A DNA stretch of 64,000 bases from Cotesia glomerata (GCF_020080835.1 NC_058158.1:31514305-31578304); one strand, 5' to 3'; positions 38,001 through 53,020 are shown, counted from the stretch's first letter. Notes: a model not told the origin generated them from the letters alone. Made by a program: numbers and translations.

Positions 38001-41000
38001 TCGGAAAGAAGGAGGATTCAGTTGAAATAAAAAAAATTAGATTTAAGTTAAGTGTATAGGAGTTTACTTTGGGAAAGTATAAACTTGTTTGATGATAGTC
38101 TGCCTGGTGACTTGTTCGATGCTCGATGGAGATGCCAATAATCGTCGGTGTATGGATAATACCAAGCATGAAGCACAAAAACAAATAACTTAATTTTATG
38201 GGCAATTATTGGGACTCTGATGAAAGTTTATGACTTTTCAATTGATTTAAACCAGTTATTACGAGAAACATTCTTCGGTAAAGTTTCTCGCATCATGTTT
38301 GTTTTACTATAAAGTTACATTGTTCGAGTTTACAAGTGAGTTCTAGTTCTATCCTCTATCACTGCTACCGATTGCCAAGTTTTTCAATTTCGATATGCTC
38401 TCATTCTTTTTCCTAACTCTTGCTCTGTTTTTTTCAAGTATCCAAAGACAGGATGTTGGAGATCGTGATCGTGCTCATGGTAGTCTTTATATTTTAGTTG
38501 CTTCAAAATGTACTTCTTCTCATGGGAAGAGTTTTTAGTGTTTGGATTTAATTTTTAAAAAATACATTACAACGAATTCGAGAGATAAAGTTTTTGAAAT
38601 AACCATTATCGATTATTATTTTACCGAATAACATGTAATTTCAGATGATAAAAATGTAAGCCTGGTATTAAAAAAGACATATGATTAATTATTGAAAATT
38701 ATGAGTTGTTAATAAAATTGAAAATGATAACTGTCAAATATTGTGTAAAATTACACTGATAAAAGGGTTTGTTAATATTTAATTACAATTTTTTTTTATT
38801 TTTCTATTTGTGATAAAATTTAAGAAAAAAATCAACCAATATTTTTTATCTTCAATGTTGATAAGGATTTTCAGCATTAAAGACTTTGTACTGTTCTGTC
38901 GTTTTTAAATTACTATTACAAAATTTAATAATAAATTTATCGAGCAATAAAATGAAAAATAACAGGTGAGCTTTCAAACAAAAAAAAAAGTACTAACATT
39001 ATAAATTGATAGTTAGACCATCAAAGTCCGGTGCATAAAGTAGATTACACGGTTGATGTATTCTTAAGATCTGGGTAATGTAAAGAGGCTTACACAAGTT
39101 ATAAGCTCCTGAAATACCCTGTAAATTTTAAACTATTATAATAAAATAGACTTTTACTGTAATTTAAATACGTGAAGTTAATATATCAAAATAAATAAGA
39201 TTCAAAAATTTTTTCAATTTGTCTATGACCAAAAAAAAAACTAAAAATCTAGGTGAAAAGTTAGAAAAATGTGTGAGCTCGTCAACTTTCCAATCAACTT
39301 GATTTTTCTCTCTCTCAGTCCCCTCCAGATCCAAACCGCAAATTTTTAATCTCGGAGAGTAAGAGCACGGCAGGTTTTTTCAAAGTTTAACACGAGCTGT
39401 CTCACATTTTCTAGACCGGCATTTAGTCGTCTTGAGTCTAACACTCTGCGGTGAGAGCGGACAGGGAAAAAAAAAGACAGAGGCAGAGACAAAGGGTGCA
39501 GACGATAAAAATAGAAATAATGAAACAAAAAGGAGCGGAGGAAAGCTCAACATTCTTGAGCGTGGAAGTTTTGAAGTGGTGGTGAGCGTGAGCGAACTGA
39601 TCCGAGAATTGCTCCAAGCTTTTTTTCGTCTCTGGAAATTTTAATTGAACGTCAGTGCCGGCGAGTAGGGGGCGGGAGGGGGTGAAGCGATCCGATTCGT
39701 TCGGTACAAAGTCGAGCAAGATTCAATTTACTACTTGCGAGTACTTTATTTTTTCTCTTTAAGCTTTTCTTTCTTTATTTCGCTTCCTCCTACTCGTTTT
39801 ACTTTTTTACAAGTCTTTATATTGACTTCAATAGAATCTGAATCGATTTCTCGCAAACTTATATCCAGTACCGGTGTAATACTGTTTTATTCTATACCTA
39901 TACCTCTACCTCCACCACAAAAAGACATGATACATCAATTATGTATAATACCAGAACCCCGAGGGCTTTTTTCGACAAACCTTTTCCTCTTTTTTATTTC
40001 TTTCCTTTAATAACCATTCAACTTAATAAAGTCGTGTCGGGATTAATAATGAAAGTGAGTTGATAAGAAAAGTGGGCAGTCCACTTCTAAGTAAAAAGAT
40101 ATAATCCACCAATTTGTCTTTCTGTCAAGCTTTTCAGATAAAATGACCTACTTTACCTCCAACATGGCTCGGGTTGTCGTTTTATTTTTCCTATTTTTTT
40201 TTCTTTAGTTTTCATTTTTTTTACTCATTTTCGCCCAGAACCCAGAACCTACTACATTTTTCTTCTTTCTTCATCTCATTTTTTTATGTATCCAGGGCAA
40301 AAACTCACTTATCGCGTCTCAAATTCGTGAAGAGGATCCCGTTGAAGAGAAACGGCGAAAAAGTTATCCTATCGCCTCCAACTCACGTTAACCCCTTTGG
40401 CTTACTTCTTCGGCCATGTGCCATTCAAGTTTTACGTTTTTTACTCAAGCTTTTATTCTTTGTTTCTTTGCTACAATACTTTTTAGTCGAACAGCAACGG
40501 TATTGAATATCGTTTTCAATCTTTATTCTCACTGATGTATCACCATAAATTCAGTATTAATGGATTGATATAATAGTAATGATAAAAAACACATAAGGTA
40601 CACATAGAATAAGGGTGAAAATGAAAATGAAATACTAAAAGTTTTCCATCTTCTGTTCTCACCTTGCAGTTACTGACACGAAGATGACGAGTTATCAGAA
40701 ATAGACGAGAACAAAAAAAATTGAGAAAATACGGGTTGTTATTTTTTGTATTCTTTATGCGCATACACACCTGAGACTATTATGCACCAGGATGTTATGG
40801 AAAATGGAATATAATGCTAAAGATACAGGATGTAAAGAGGAATGAGAGAAAAAAGACTGAGAAAATAAAGGAGTAATATAATGTCTGAAGAAAAAAGTGT
40901 AAATAACGAAATGCGTTATGAAAATGTATTCGTTACATTAAACTTTAAGTACGACAAAAAAAAATCAAATAAAAACTAGAGGAAGTTAAATAAACATTTT

Positions 41001-42532
41001 TTACAATTAACTGCTGAATTTTTTTTTCTTTAGTCATTAATAATGTCAAAAAATAAAACGGATGATTTAATAATTTAAATAATGATTAAGGGGCGAAAGG
41101 TTATTGTGAAATAAACTTGATTGGATTTGTCATCAAGAGGGCACTCGTTGGCTCGTCAAAATTGATCGTTAGTGAAACATCGTTCGCAATGCTCCATAAA
41201 ATTTAACGGTTTATTTTATTTTATTTTATATTCAGCTTTTTACCTTTTGCACCCTTTCATTATTTACTTTTTACATTTTTTTTATCACTTTTTACCTTTA
41301 ACCGGCTCTCGGCAGGTATTTCACGAGCCCCGCAGCTTGCTCTCTTGCTAAAAAATATTCTCATTCACGAGTTAAACGATTCTACCGACACGGTTCGGGT
41401 TAGTTTCACCCTAGTGCTGTGGGTAGAGAGAGACGGGAGATAAATTGGACGGTGAGGACGGAGTTGATTGCACATTGGTTTGTGGAAATCAGTAATGAAC
41501 CTTGATCGCTGGAGCGCTCGTGCGGGTGTCGACAATTTGTGGAAAAGTTAAGAAAATTTACGACTAGAACTGTCATTCTTGGTAGAGAGAATAGTTTTTT
41601 TAGAATCGCTATTATTCATGTTATTACCGACCCGTGCAAATGTTTCACACAATCTCGTGATAAAATTACGAATAATCATATTATAATGTGGGAATAACCT
41701 TAAAGTAAAGAAAATAACAATTTATATGACATTTATAAAAAATGAGTCGATTTTTTTTTAACAAAAAGATTATTTTTTTACATGTTTTTCGTCAATACAG
41801 AAAAACATAAGATTTAACACAATATTTGATTTTTTAAGGTTAATAAAGAATTGAAAGAGATCGAGCCGTAAAAAAATACCTTTGAGAAATAAGATACATG
41901 ATGATTATATGTATATAAGTTCGAAAAAACTATGAAGAGGAATGAATCTATTTTATATTTAATTTAATGAATTCTTAACTTAGTTTTATTCAAATATATG
42001 TCGAAGAGGAATGAGAAATTTTTGTTTCATTTTCATCAATATTTTAGTGTTTTATTATTTTAGTAGCAATAAATTATTCAGCGGGAAATAGAGGGAAATA
42101 TTTCATGAATTGATGCTTGAAATTTTTGAAAAGTAATATTAAATCTATAAGGGGTTAAAAATTGAACGTAGTTCGTTCAACTGCTCGATTTTGATACGAA
42201 CGTCAAAGGTAAATTAATTAGCAAAATTATATCGATATTTTTTTTTCATTCAATGACAACTTTTGATGAATTTACATTTCATAATTGTATAAAGTGGTGC
42301 TTTTAATTAGAATATATATAGTTGCGATTGTTATAAATTATTTGAATTCAATGTAATGTTATTACTGGAAATAGAGCGTGTATATTTGAAGGATGTATCC
42401 ACCGAAGAGAGGCAATGGTGTAATTGGTATCGACAGATAAATTTAGTTCGGGCAAATATAATTATATAGTAATAAAATATTTAAGTTAAGTCTCAAATCA
42501 ATTAGTGTTTTTTATGGAGCTGGTTATTCTTG

Positions 42533-42897
42533 TACACGGAGAAAAAAATATTGTTAGAATAAGGATACGTATCGTTATTCTGACTATACGCCGTATAGTC
42601 ATTTTTTTTAGAGATATACGCTGTATAGCCAATTCAGCTATACAGCGTATCATCAAAATGACGATCCGTATCATTATTTTAGCGTTACATTTAGTTAATT
42701 CAACTATACAGATCCTCACGTTAACAAAACAATTGCCTGTTTTGACAAAACTACATATATTTACAAAAGCTATTCTCTGCATGCTTTTAAGTCAAACAAA
42801 TTAATCCTTAAATCAGAAATCCGGATTGTTATTTTAAGGAAACGTCGTTTGAGGATACGTTGGATAGTCATTTTAACAATATTTTTTTTTCCGTGTA
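42533..42897. mobile_element. TA-flanked MITE with nested palindromes, 365 bp
   Basis: The ends are TACACGGAGAAAAAAATATT on the left and, read in reverse complement, TACACGGAAAAAAAATATTG on the right: inverted repeats of about 27 bp with a TA at each border. Inside are GATACGTATC, the palindrome GACTATACG-C-CGTATAGTC (42582-42600) and a perfect 14-bp hairpin, ATACGCTGTATAGC (42616-42629) with its complement at 42637-42650. There is no transposase. TA borders suggest a Tc1/mariner-type non-autonomous element; this is inference. Confidence 0.65.
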
Positions 42898-45800
42898 ACT
42901 ATTTGTTTAGTTTTGAAATGAAAGAAAATTCAATAATAACTATTTTTTTTTATAGAAATATAATTTAATTGGAAGGAATTTTTCGATGGTGGTTAAATGA
43001 ATTCCATTTTATGATCAAAAGGTTTTAGTTAAAAAATTCTTCACATTTTTTCGAAATTGGATAAAAATGTTATTATAGTTTATTTAATTATTTATTGGAT
43101 TGCCACTCAATTTTTGAAGATATGCCAAAAATTCATTCAAATATTTTAAAAAATAAAAATTAATAAAATGTATAACCTTTTGATATTAAAAAGAAAAAAA
43201 AATTTATACCGAAAAGTGAGGAAAACAATTGTGCAGAAATTAATTTTGAAAAATTTGAATGCGATAAATTTTTTCTTTTATTTAAATAAATTAATTGATT
43301 TTTCATCAATTCAAAAACTTTTGTCACAAAAAAATTTAACATTAAACGAAAATTTTCATTTCATTAAAATCGATACTATGAACTCTAAATTTTTATAATG
43401 AACATTTCAAAGTACAATAATCGACGTACAGATATCAAGTGCCATTTTTATTGAGGACATAAAAGTAAATGATTTTTTTTTTTTCGTTAAAATCTATCTA
43501 GAAGCACATAAATAATAATAGTGCAGACTAACGAGTGCATATTCATGGTGTAGCCGATAAAGTGCTAGAGAGTTAAAACACTCATTCATTTGTATGACTA
43601 TGCGCTGGCATATCTCTGCACCTCTGCACCTCAATGTAAAAATACGTGAGTTCTACTTCTTTTTTTTTCTTTGAAGCAAACGAAACGCTGAATCAGTAAT
43701 GGCTTATCTCGACGAGATGATGAGAATAAAAGATCGGGAGTTAGTATAAAAGGACAAAAGTTCAAATAAAAAGCTAAAAGATAAAAATTGTCGCGACCAA
43801 GTGAAAATCAACGGGGTTATACTGTAAGAGAAACGATCGGTAGAGCAGGTATAACTCAATGCGCGAAGTGAATTCGTTAAATGTAGAATCTAGAAATGTC
43901 GTAGTTAACATAAATCTATATCGAATCCGTCCGTTTTACGTAACAGTCGAGAGAATAGTTGATTTTATTGTTCCAATAGAATCACGTTCAAAGATTATTT
44001 TAAGCTACTAAAAAGTCAAACTGAGAATATAAATTTCAATAGATCGATGTGGTTAAATTTCAACTTCTATAAATATCACAACTTTTTAACTCGGAAAAAT
44101 GTCGAGGGTGTCAAAAGGTTAACTGAAAATCAGTTAATGTTTAAGTTAAGATTGGTCGCTAGGAAATTATTTAGCAGCTAGAACTAAAAGTAGAAAAATT
44201 AAGGTAGGAAGTTTGAATATTTTTTTAATATCCAAAAAGTTATTTTATAACACTAAAAATTAATTTTTTTCAATAAAAAAAATTTACGAATTCATAAAAT
44301 CATAACAATTTATTATGATACTAATATCATTCTTCGATTTTATTTAAAAAAAAAATTATTGGAACAAATTATTTAAAAATAAATCTAGTCCGTTATTTTA
44401 AAAGAAAAAAAAATAAAAATAAAAAAGCGCTATTTAGTGGGCAAAAGGAGTGTTTTTTTTTTTTTTCATACACTGTTTCTAGAATCAAACACTAATATCC
44501 TAACTTACATCTGGATCTTTTTATGATTTTTCAAATGCCGTCCGTCGAGTCTAATTATGTGACGTGAATTTTTAATTCCAGCAGAACGAGAATATTGAAA
44601 TAATTTTTTCCTCCTCACTCTAGATCAAAGTCAACACTCGTACGATTAAAATGGAAGGTATAAAGTTATATAGTTTTGCTCCACTCATCATAACTTTTAA
44701 AATGAATTTTTTGTTTGAAATTCGGATTTAAAGCAGACTTATTTTTCATTAGACTTTTTTTAATTAAAAATATCTATCTTTCGCTCGAGCACACTTTTCT
44801 TTATCAGCTTGCAGCCATGTCAAAGGAAAATAATGGCAATTAATGATAGCTGAAATTAGATAATTAACAAAGATAAAGAATATGAAGTGAATTATACAGC
44901 ATGAGATGTCGAGTCGATTTTTGAAGAGCGAGAAAAGTGTATAAAAATAAAAGTTAAATATTAAATAAAAAGGAAACGAGGTGTATGGAAAATATACGTA
45001 TTTACGTGGTAATGCACGGTGATGAGAAAACATACAAAGGACTGTGCCGGTGAATCTAGTAAAGGTTGGGGTGTATGGGATATGTAGTGTAATGAGAAGA
45101 GAGCAAATGAGTGCGGTAGGACTTTCACACTATGTGTGTGGTGAGTTGTATACATGCCGAGAGTGCTGGTGGTTGCACACCCAGGCTGACGAAGTAGAAC
45201 ACGGCTGACGGAAAATTGAGCTCGACCACTAGGAAAGTTAATCTCGTCTGGTGAGCCCATTCGCGTGGCTAACGAGAATAAATTAAAAACTAAAATAAAA
45301 TAAAAAATTGTTTTAAATAAAAAAATATTAATTACAGACGAGTGTGGGTATGAGTATGGACAATGGACAGGACTGAATCTGTGTGTGAATGTGTATATAT
45401 ATATGTATGTATACACACACGAAAATTAAATTCACACTTTGTTCCTATTCTCTTTATCTATTTGTCTTTCATATTTCCTCCGGAGATGCGTTTCAATTTC
45501 CGGCGTTAATAGGTGCCAACTGAAACTGTTTCGTGCTTTCGTTATATGTAAATTTATATGTGTGTTGGTAAGTGCGAATAAGGGTGAGAGTGAGTATGTG
45601 AGTATGGGAAGGGGAAGGGGAAGGGAGTAATAATGCCCAAATGGAATAGAAGGAGCAAGAACAGCACAGGTTGAAAGCCTGGTGGTTATATCGGTCTCTA
45701 TTTTGCTCTTTCCTTGTTTTCTCCCGCTATGATTCGCTTTTTCTCTTTCTCTTTTAGCTTAATTTTGCTGGCGCTGGCAGACTGCTTCTCACGTCGTTCG

Positions 45801-48800
45801 AGGATCCAATTAGCGCCTTCCTCGACATGCCATTTGATTTTTCCTCGTTTCGACGGGTCCGAATCATTATAATGAATCGTTCGAGTAGAGAAAGGTACCT
45901 TTTGATTTGGACGACAACCTAACCGGAGGGAAAATTTTATCAAGTACCGAATACAAAGAAACGACTTACAGTTTTTCTACTCGTTTGACAAATTTCCCGA
46001 CGCCGAAGGTAAGTTTTCAAGTTTTGCTTACAGGGAAATTAATCGGATATTGTGCTCGTTTATTTTATGATTTAAAGCTGTTTGGTTTTTATTTTTATTT
46101 TTTAAAGACGTAAAAGTTGTGTTTCTTCAAAGATTTGGTCTCCATTTGTTTTAAGAGCATTAACGAGATTTTTCTTTTTTATGTTTTTTGATTGTTAGGT
46201 TTTTATGGTGTAACTTGGTATAGAGAAGTTTAATTGGTAGTTAAGTTGTTGTAATATTATTAAAAAACTTTTTCATGAGGTGTAATTGTATAAATACGCG
46301 GTGAAAAATTCTGAGACACCTATGGTGTGAAAATTAAAGTTAGTTGTGTTTATGAAAGTTTGAATTTCTGAGTGAAATAATGAGAATATGAGAAAAACAT
46401 AGAATAGCTTTTTTGTAGAAAATTGAATTTCCTATGAAAAACATTTCTTTCAATTTTTCTGTATTTCTTGATTTACAAACACAATTTTAATATCAAATCG
46501 GAGTTTTTAAAATTTATCGTATTTATACTTAAGAAGAAATTTATACTGAGAAAATTTTTAAGCTTGAAATTTTTTGTCATACCTTTATCGGGATTTCTCG
46601 ATATAAAAATGAAAAATGGTCGATGAAATTTTCAGAATACCTGGAAATAGAGAAAAATGCACAAGATTAGCATCTATTTCACTTAAATCATGAATAATTT
46701 CGAAAGTACGAGTAAAATAAGTTTATCACTAAAAAAAAATTTTTATAGTCCATAAATTTTTGATTAAAAAATAAATTATTTTTTTTTCATAATCATAGTG
46801 ATAAAGATTTTTTTTAAAGTAAAAATGGTTCGTCAGTTAATTTAAATTTTCACGGTGATGGATTGAATAAAGAAATTTATCAGTAAGAACTAAAAAGAAA
46901 AAGAGTTAGATGAAATTGTAGATCTTGAAAAATGTTCAAGAAAAAAAATGTAAAAAATATTTGAGTTGCTGAGCAGAGACTCTTGAAAAGTTGTCGTCAC
47001 TCAAGTTACCTCGAGATATGGCGATAAATTTCATTTTTCTCGGCGACTCGCCTCCAACCTTCTCCAAACTAAAACCCAAAGTTATCGAAATATGAAGAGC
47101 GAGACTTGGCTCTTCAATCCTCATTCATACGTACAGTAAAATAACGGCGCTCTTTCTTTATGATACGGGAGATGCATCAGTGCTGATGCGGTATTCACAC
47201 GATCCTTCACCCCGTCTGTTTTATAATAATAATCATAATCATAATGTATATAATAAATTTAAAGCAAGCCGCAGTGAATGGATTTCACGTTTCTATCATT
47301 TGCACTCGTTACACCTCCCCACTTGGATATTCACCGCCTCTACTTCAAAAAGAAGATGTGTTACCTCAAACGAGCTCGGAATTTATCTCGTGCGATGATG
47401 TTACACTGACGTCCGCGGGAAATTGCCCTTACTAAAAGACATGAACGCTACTTTGTTACCACATTTATATTTTCATAGTAACAGTAGTCAATGTTATTCT
47501 GAATGAATTGTATTATTTTGTCACACTGTATTAGCACCAGAAGATTTATTTTCTCTGTGAAATTTTTAATATAAAAAATAAAACGTTAAAATCACCTTTT
47601 GTTGAAAATATTCAATTAATCGAACCGATAGAATTAATAATTGAAAATTTTTGTTATTGAAATCTTTTTTTTTTTTCTCTTAGACCGGAGGAGATAATAA
47701 ATTCAAAGAATTATTCTTAGAAAGTGTAGTTATGCAGAAATAATATAAAATGTTTGCCGTACACAATGTAAATATTTGTCCAATAATATGTAATGCTAAG
47801 AAACTTTTATAATGTATACGATAAAATTTTTCGGTAACTGTTTGTGTATGAAAACTTTTAAAATAAATTTTCTTCCGTCAACTTTTATTGTACTTACTAA
47901 ATTTTTGATATATTGAAGGAGATACTTTCTTAAAATTTTTATTTGAAATTTTATTCTACATTTCTACATGAAAATACAAAAATGTTCAGTACATAACAAT
48001 AGTAAGATGCAGAAATGGAAATTTTCAAAGTTTTTTTCTTATAAAAATTAAGTTGTTAAAAGAAGCTTCAGAAATGGCTTTCAAGTATTTTCTTTCGTAA
48101 TTCATTTAATAAAAAACATCCACTCGTCGTTGACTTTAACTTCAATCTATAAAATACAAACGTATTGTATAAATCTCTACCCTTTAAAATCTTTTATTTT
48201 GTAATAAAGAAATCCATTGAATACCGATAAATTTTTCGTAAATTAATTCCCAACTTTATTAAAAAATACCACTATTGGTAGGTATGAAGCAGTGTCGTGG
48301 AAAAAATTTTCACTTCAAATGTTCAATAGAAAAGTCTCTGTATGATTATACCACACCTCTAGTACAGCGACCAAATAAATAAATAAATAAAATAAAGTAA
48401 AAATCCGGATGTCTAGTCAGAATTTTAGGTTTTCTCGAATGCGACCTGGCAAAATTGCATGGGTGAGCACACGACAATACGATATAATAAGGCGTCGATT
48501 CGGCAGAGTGTGAACAGAAAATCGGAGATAAAGATCTGAGGAATCACACAAAATGAATAGAAAGAAGAAAAAGTAGTGATAGTTGACGACAAAGCCCAAA
48601 TGCTCCAGTACTTCTTCCAAGAAAAAGTGTGACCTTTTATATTTATTTTTATTATTATTATTATTATTGATATTATTAGTGTATTTATTTACATTTATTT
48701 TTGTTTTTATTTTCATTTTTATTTTCGCAGAACCCTCTACTCGTTATTACCCTCGAGGTACGTCAAGTCTCGGGTCGGCTTTCACAGGCAACGACACGCA

Positions 48801-49587
48801 ACAAGGAGTAGGCACCACTGTCATCATTCCCTGAGAGACTAGAGGGGAAGCAAGGGCAGAGTAAGTGTAAGTGTAAGCGAGGCCGATGCTCGTTTGCATG
48901 CACGTCTGCCGACACGTGCGAGAGACCTTTACTACTGGATTTTTCAAATGAATTTTGTCTTTCCTGCTATACAGGAATTTTGTGTACTGCACAGCCCCGG
49001 AATTACAGAGTTACTTTATATTATAATGTATTATATTATACTAGCAGCCTGTAGTTACTATGTGACTGCCGAGAATTATAAATTATGAGTAAAATAATTT
49101 GTGCTTGATGATTTTTCGATATTTTTCATCACAATATATAATAACTGTAAATATAATAACTATAAGAATAACTTTAACTACAATAACTAATAACAGATTA
49201 TAACAAATGAAACGAGATTGTAGGCTTTAAAACTCTCGATAAATTTATTTCTAATGATTATTATATACCATTTCAATTATTTCCGCATTTCCTAACAGGT
49301 TTTCAGACCAAATTGTTGATGACTCCATTATTTTTTTAGAAATTTTGACTATTTAAGATTTCATCCCCACGTGTAAAGTTTGGTATTTTTTTAAATAAGT
49401 TTAGGACATAATATTACTAAGAATAGATTAATTTTCAATATTCTATTGGAAAATTCAATGGAAAAAAATTATAAAACCAAAAAACTATTAAAAACTGCTC
49501 CAAAAGTTTAACATAAAAGAAAACTAATATTAAAAAATATATAAAGTTGTGAAAAGGTATAAATTCAGATCAAGATTTTTCTAATGC
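42898..49587. other. non-coding stretch
   Basis: Mostly AT-rich. 44.8-46.0 kb and 47.0-47.45 kb are GC-richer, with short frames that match nothing I know. A GGGAAG repeat lies near 45606-45626. No RNA gene or exon could be supported. Confidence 0.5.
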
Positions 49588-49863
49588 TACACTGATAGAA
49601 GGATTTATTTGTATTAAAAAAATATTTGTTAATAGTTAACAAATCATTTATTAGAGACCATTTTTTAGTATCAAACAAATATTTCTTAGTATTTAAAATG
49701 ATTTGTTTGTATTTAATAAATCAGATATTCATTTATTAAATATTAATAAATCTTTTTAAATACTAAGAAATATTTGTTAAGGACTAAAAAGTGGTCTCTA
49801 ATAAATGATTTGTTAAATATTAACAAATATTTTTAACTATAAACAAATCCTTCTATCAGTGTA
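49588..49863. mobile_element. foldback MITE, 276 bp
   Basis: Almost the whole element is one long inverted repeat. It begins TACACTGATAGAAGGATTTA and ends with AAATCCTTCTATCAGTGTA. The arms continue inward through TTAACAAATCATTTATTAG and its complement, and through matching AGAGACCA / TGGTCTCT and AGAAATATTTGTT-type segments. TA flanks both sides. An isolated relative of one end (ACACTGATAAAAGGGTTTGT) sits at about 38754. Confidence 0.7.
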
Positions 49864-50496
49864 TCAAACTTAAATGCCAGTCACGAAATTTCCCTTATAC
49901 CATAATTATATAAATTATTCTATATTAGATACAAATAAATTCTATATAAAATAGAGTTAGAGTTTTTTTATTTATTTTTTTTATTAGACTTATTTTCACT
50001 ACTCTCTTCACTTGAGCTCAAGATCTGTCTTGGTCTCAATTACATCAGATCCTTAGATCCTTAGTACACTTGGCGGGTGTCCGGAACGGTGCTCTTGCTC
50101 TCTATTCCTGAGGGAGCAAGCCCGCTGCCAACGCTGAGATCAGTTGCTAAGAAAAAGCGCAGACCAGACTGCGCTCGTGAAAAAGTAATTTCGTTTTCCA
50201 CCGGGATGCGGAATAGAAGTAAAGGTAAAAATATAAAAGGAAAAACAGTACCACTACTACTGCTCCAGTGGATATGCCAGTTCCACTGGATAAAAAAATG
50301 TACATACAGATAAATATGAAATGACATTGAGAGATTAAAAGAGAAGCGTACATATATATAAACCAAATAAAATGAATAAATAATTTTTGTTTTTATCCTT
50401 ATTTTCAGTTTAACTTATTTCAAGGCGATATAATAAGTGAATAATTATAAAATAGTTGGATAAGATATCATATGAAATCCAGTCATTTTTCATGGA

Positions 50497-50740
<244 letters not shown>

Positions 50741-50998
50741 TATTATTTTTTTTTTTTTTTTTTTATTATTATTTAGAGTCGGTTTTAACTGCTGTGGTCA
50801 TATCGCCGACTTTTAACTGTTGGGAGTGGTACGTTGGGTCTTTTTGGGTTGTGTAAATCTTAACCTACGCGGCAAGGGCCGAATATCAACCAAAATTGGT
50901 TTCTAAGACCAGCTTGGGATTCGAACCCACGCCTGGCCGGTAAGTTAGTCCGAGTTCTCTATAGGCCATGCGCCTTAGACGACTCGGCTAACGTCACC
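50741..50998 (-). mobile_element. tRNA-derived SINE
   Basis: On the minus strand the head reads GGTGACGTTAGCCGAGTCGT, with an A-box region TAGCCGAGTCGTCTAAGG (50990-50973) and a B box GGTTCGAATCC (50927-50917), the pol III promoter pair. The spacing with a long variable arm resembles tRNA-Leu or tRNA-Ser. The acceptor arms do not pair, so it is not a working tRNA gene. A tRNA-unrelated body of about 120 bp follows, then a tail: AAATAATAATA, about 19 A residues, then (TTA)n. This is typical SINE layout. Confidence 0.7.
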
Positions 50999-53020
50999 GG
51001 TTAAAAAATACATTAAGACTTAGCTCACTTTGATATAATTTACCTTTTACCGATTTTTAAAAAATTACAAAATTAATTTGTTGTATGAATACGTGGAAAT
51101 AATTTTTCATTTAAATTTTTGTTGAATAGATGTATGTGTTGATATAAATTATTCTATGCGTTGAATAATCGTTCAGATAAATACATTTTTTCCGTCGAAA
51201 ATGCCTCATGGAGACTAAAGTGTTATGAAGAAATAATAAGAATTGATTAAACATTGAACAAAAGATAATTAAAATAAAATTTCATTATCAGGAAAACAAT
51301 TTTTGATTACCGTGATCTTAAAAAGTTATGAAAAAAAAAATTTAGGTCATTCATATTATAAATGAAAGTAAGAATAAATAAAAAGTAAAATTTATATTTA
51401 AAATATCAACAGAGTAGATCTTAAATCAAACATACTGGCTGAAGAATAAGCTTCCGTTGAATTCTCTTACTTGAAACTTTATATTTTAAATTCTTTTCTG
51501 GTTTATTTATTTCTTTGTTGTATTATTTCTCATACTTTGTTTCCTTAGAATTCTTCCTTTGCTCGGTAACGCTGAACCAAGTCGAGACAAAGTTCGTGCA
51601 GGTCGAGCGGGATCGTATCGGATCTGAGGTATAAAAAAAGATGCGGTGGAGTTGGAGAATAGAAACAACCACACCGGGAAAGAATAGAGAGAGGATCTGT
51701 CCTCAGCTTCAGCCAGCTCGAGACGTCGAACGAAACAGAACTAGAGTTGCTGTAAAAATATAAAGTACCAAAACGGATAAAAAAATGAATGAAAGCGTTA
51801 AAAAAAAATGAGCAAGCTCTACTCGGTGTTGCTCGACGAAGAAAAAATAAAAGTACTAGTAGTTGCTGCGAGTAAGGAAACTAAAAATAAAAATATACTA
51901 CTTTTAAAGTATTGTAAAAAACTGTAAAACGCTTGTGACTGAGAAAGATAAGAGATTCTTCACTAACTAGCTCAGAAAAAGTTTAACTTGCGACTCCCGT
52001 TGGTTCGGGTTGAAAATTCTGTAGTCTATTAGATGGGATAGGATACGAAACGAACGCCGCAATTCACCTGGGAAATCTTTAACGTTTAAATGGATAACAA
52101 CAACAAAAAACAACGATACAAATCACGGCTAAAATTATTTTAACAACGAAAGTAATAAGAAATAAAATGTCAGAAAATAGAAAATAGAGTAAGTGATTAC
52201 CTCATTACTGAAATAAATTTTTTTACTGGTTTTAATAAAACTTGAGTTGAATGAATTTATTTGGGATGTTGGATTTTAATATTGTAAAAAAAAAATAAAC
52301 ATTTAAATTAAAGTCGAGGAAAATAATTCGCATTTCTGTTTATGAGTCTTTAAAAACAAGATATTTCTTGCATTGTAAATACGTATATAGCAGACAGAAA
52401 ATTATAATTTTTCTTACTACGCCGGTCGAAAGTACGGGGTTCCCGCTGCGATTTCACGACAGAAAGCCTCAGTTTTATGCCGTGATCAAGTCGCGCATGT
52501 GCTCTACGACGGGGAGCCGAAATAATGTATTCATGCACTGACAACGAGACACGACGCGGCAGATAGTCCGAAAGTCGGTAGTCGCGCTCACTCTATTACT
52601 TATGTTTATAAGCCTAACCTTACTTGTGGTTGTTATGAATGTATGTGTCGATGATTTTAGGTTGAAACTAAGTTAATTAGAGAAAATTAATATTTATTTT
52701 AATGAAATGAGACTTATTAAATATTTAAATTACAAAAAAAAACGAGAAATATTTTTTATTCTGATAGATATTTTCAAATAAATAAATTCATTATTGAACA
52801 AATAATTATTTTAAAAAATACACAAACAGATTTTTTTCTTAATTTTTTTTTCTATGCATTTTACGATTATTATTTCATTTTTTTGTTTTTTTTCTATTCT
52901 TAAAATCAGAGTTAATTTATAATATATTTATAACTTTAAATTTATTAAATTAAGATCTTTTCTCAAAAGAAAGTAGTAATATGATAGATTATAAATTAAT
53001 ATCTTTATTGACAGCTGTAT
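50999..53020. other. non-coding stretch with a CpG-richer patch
   Basis: The patch at about 52410-52600 (for example TACGCCGGTCGAAAGTACGG and GACACGACGCGGCAGATAGT) stands out from AT-rich flanks and could be a promoter or untranslated exon. No frame of interest was found in it. The rest shows nothing. Confidence 0.4.

Larger units (their letters stand above)
28955..42532. other. 13.6-kb stretch without a recognisable gene
   Basis: Alternates between AT-rich DNA and GC-richer purine/pyrimidine-skewed patches (29.25-29.85, 30.4-30.75, 31.85-32.4, 34.5-35.2, 36.15-36.8, 39.3-40.5 kb). Frames in these patches are short, rich in S, F, L or R, and often open on both strands. No conserved motif was seen. 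Small tandem repeats are listed separately. Confidence 0.5.

Noticed and set aside
50900..50998. Functional tRNA-Leu or tRNA-Ser gene
   Set aside because: The promoter boxes are good, but the two acceptor strands do not pair and a SINE body and A-rich tail follow.
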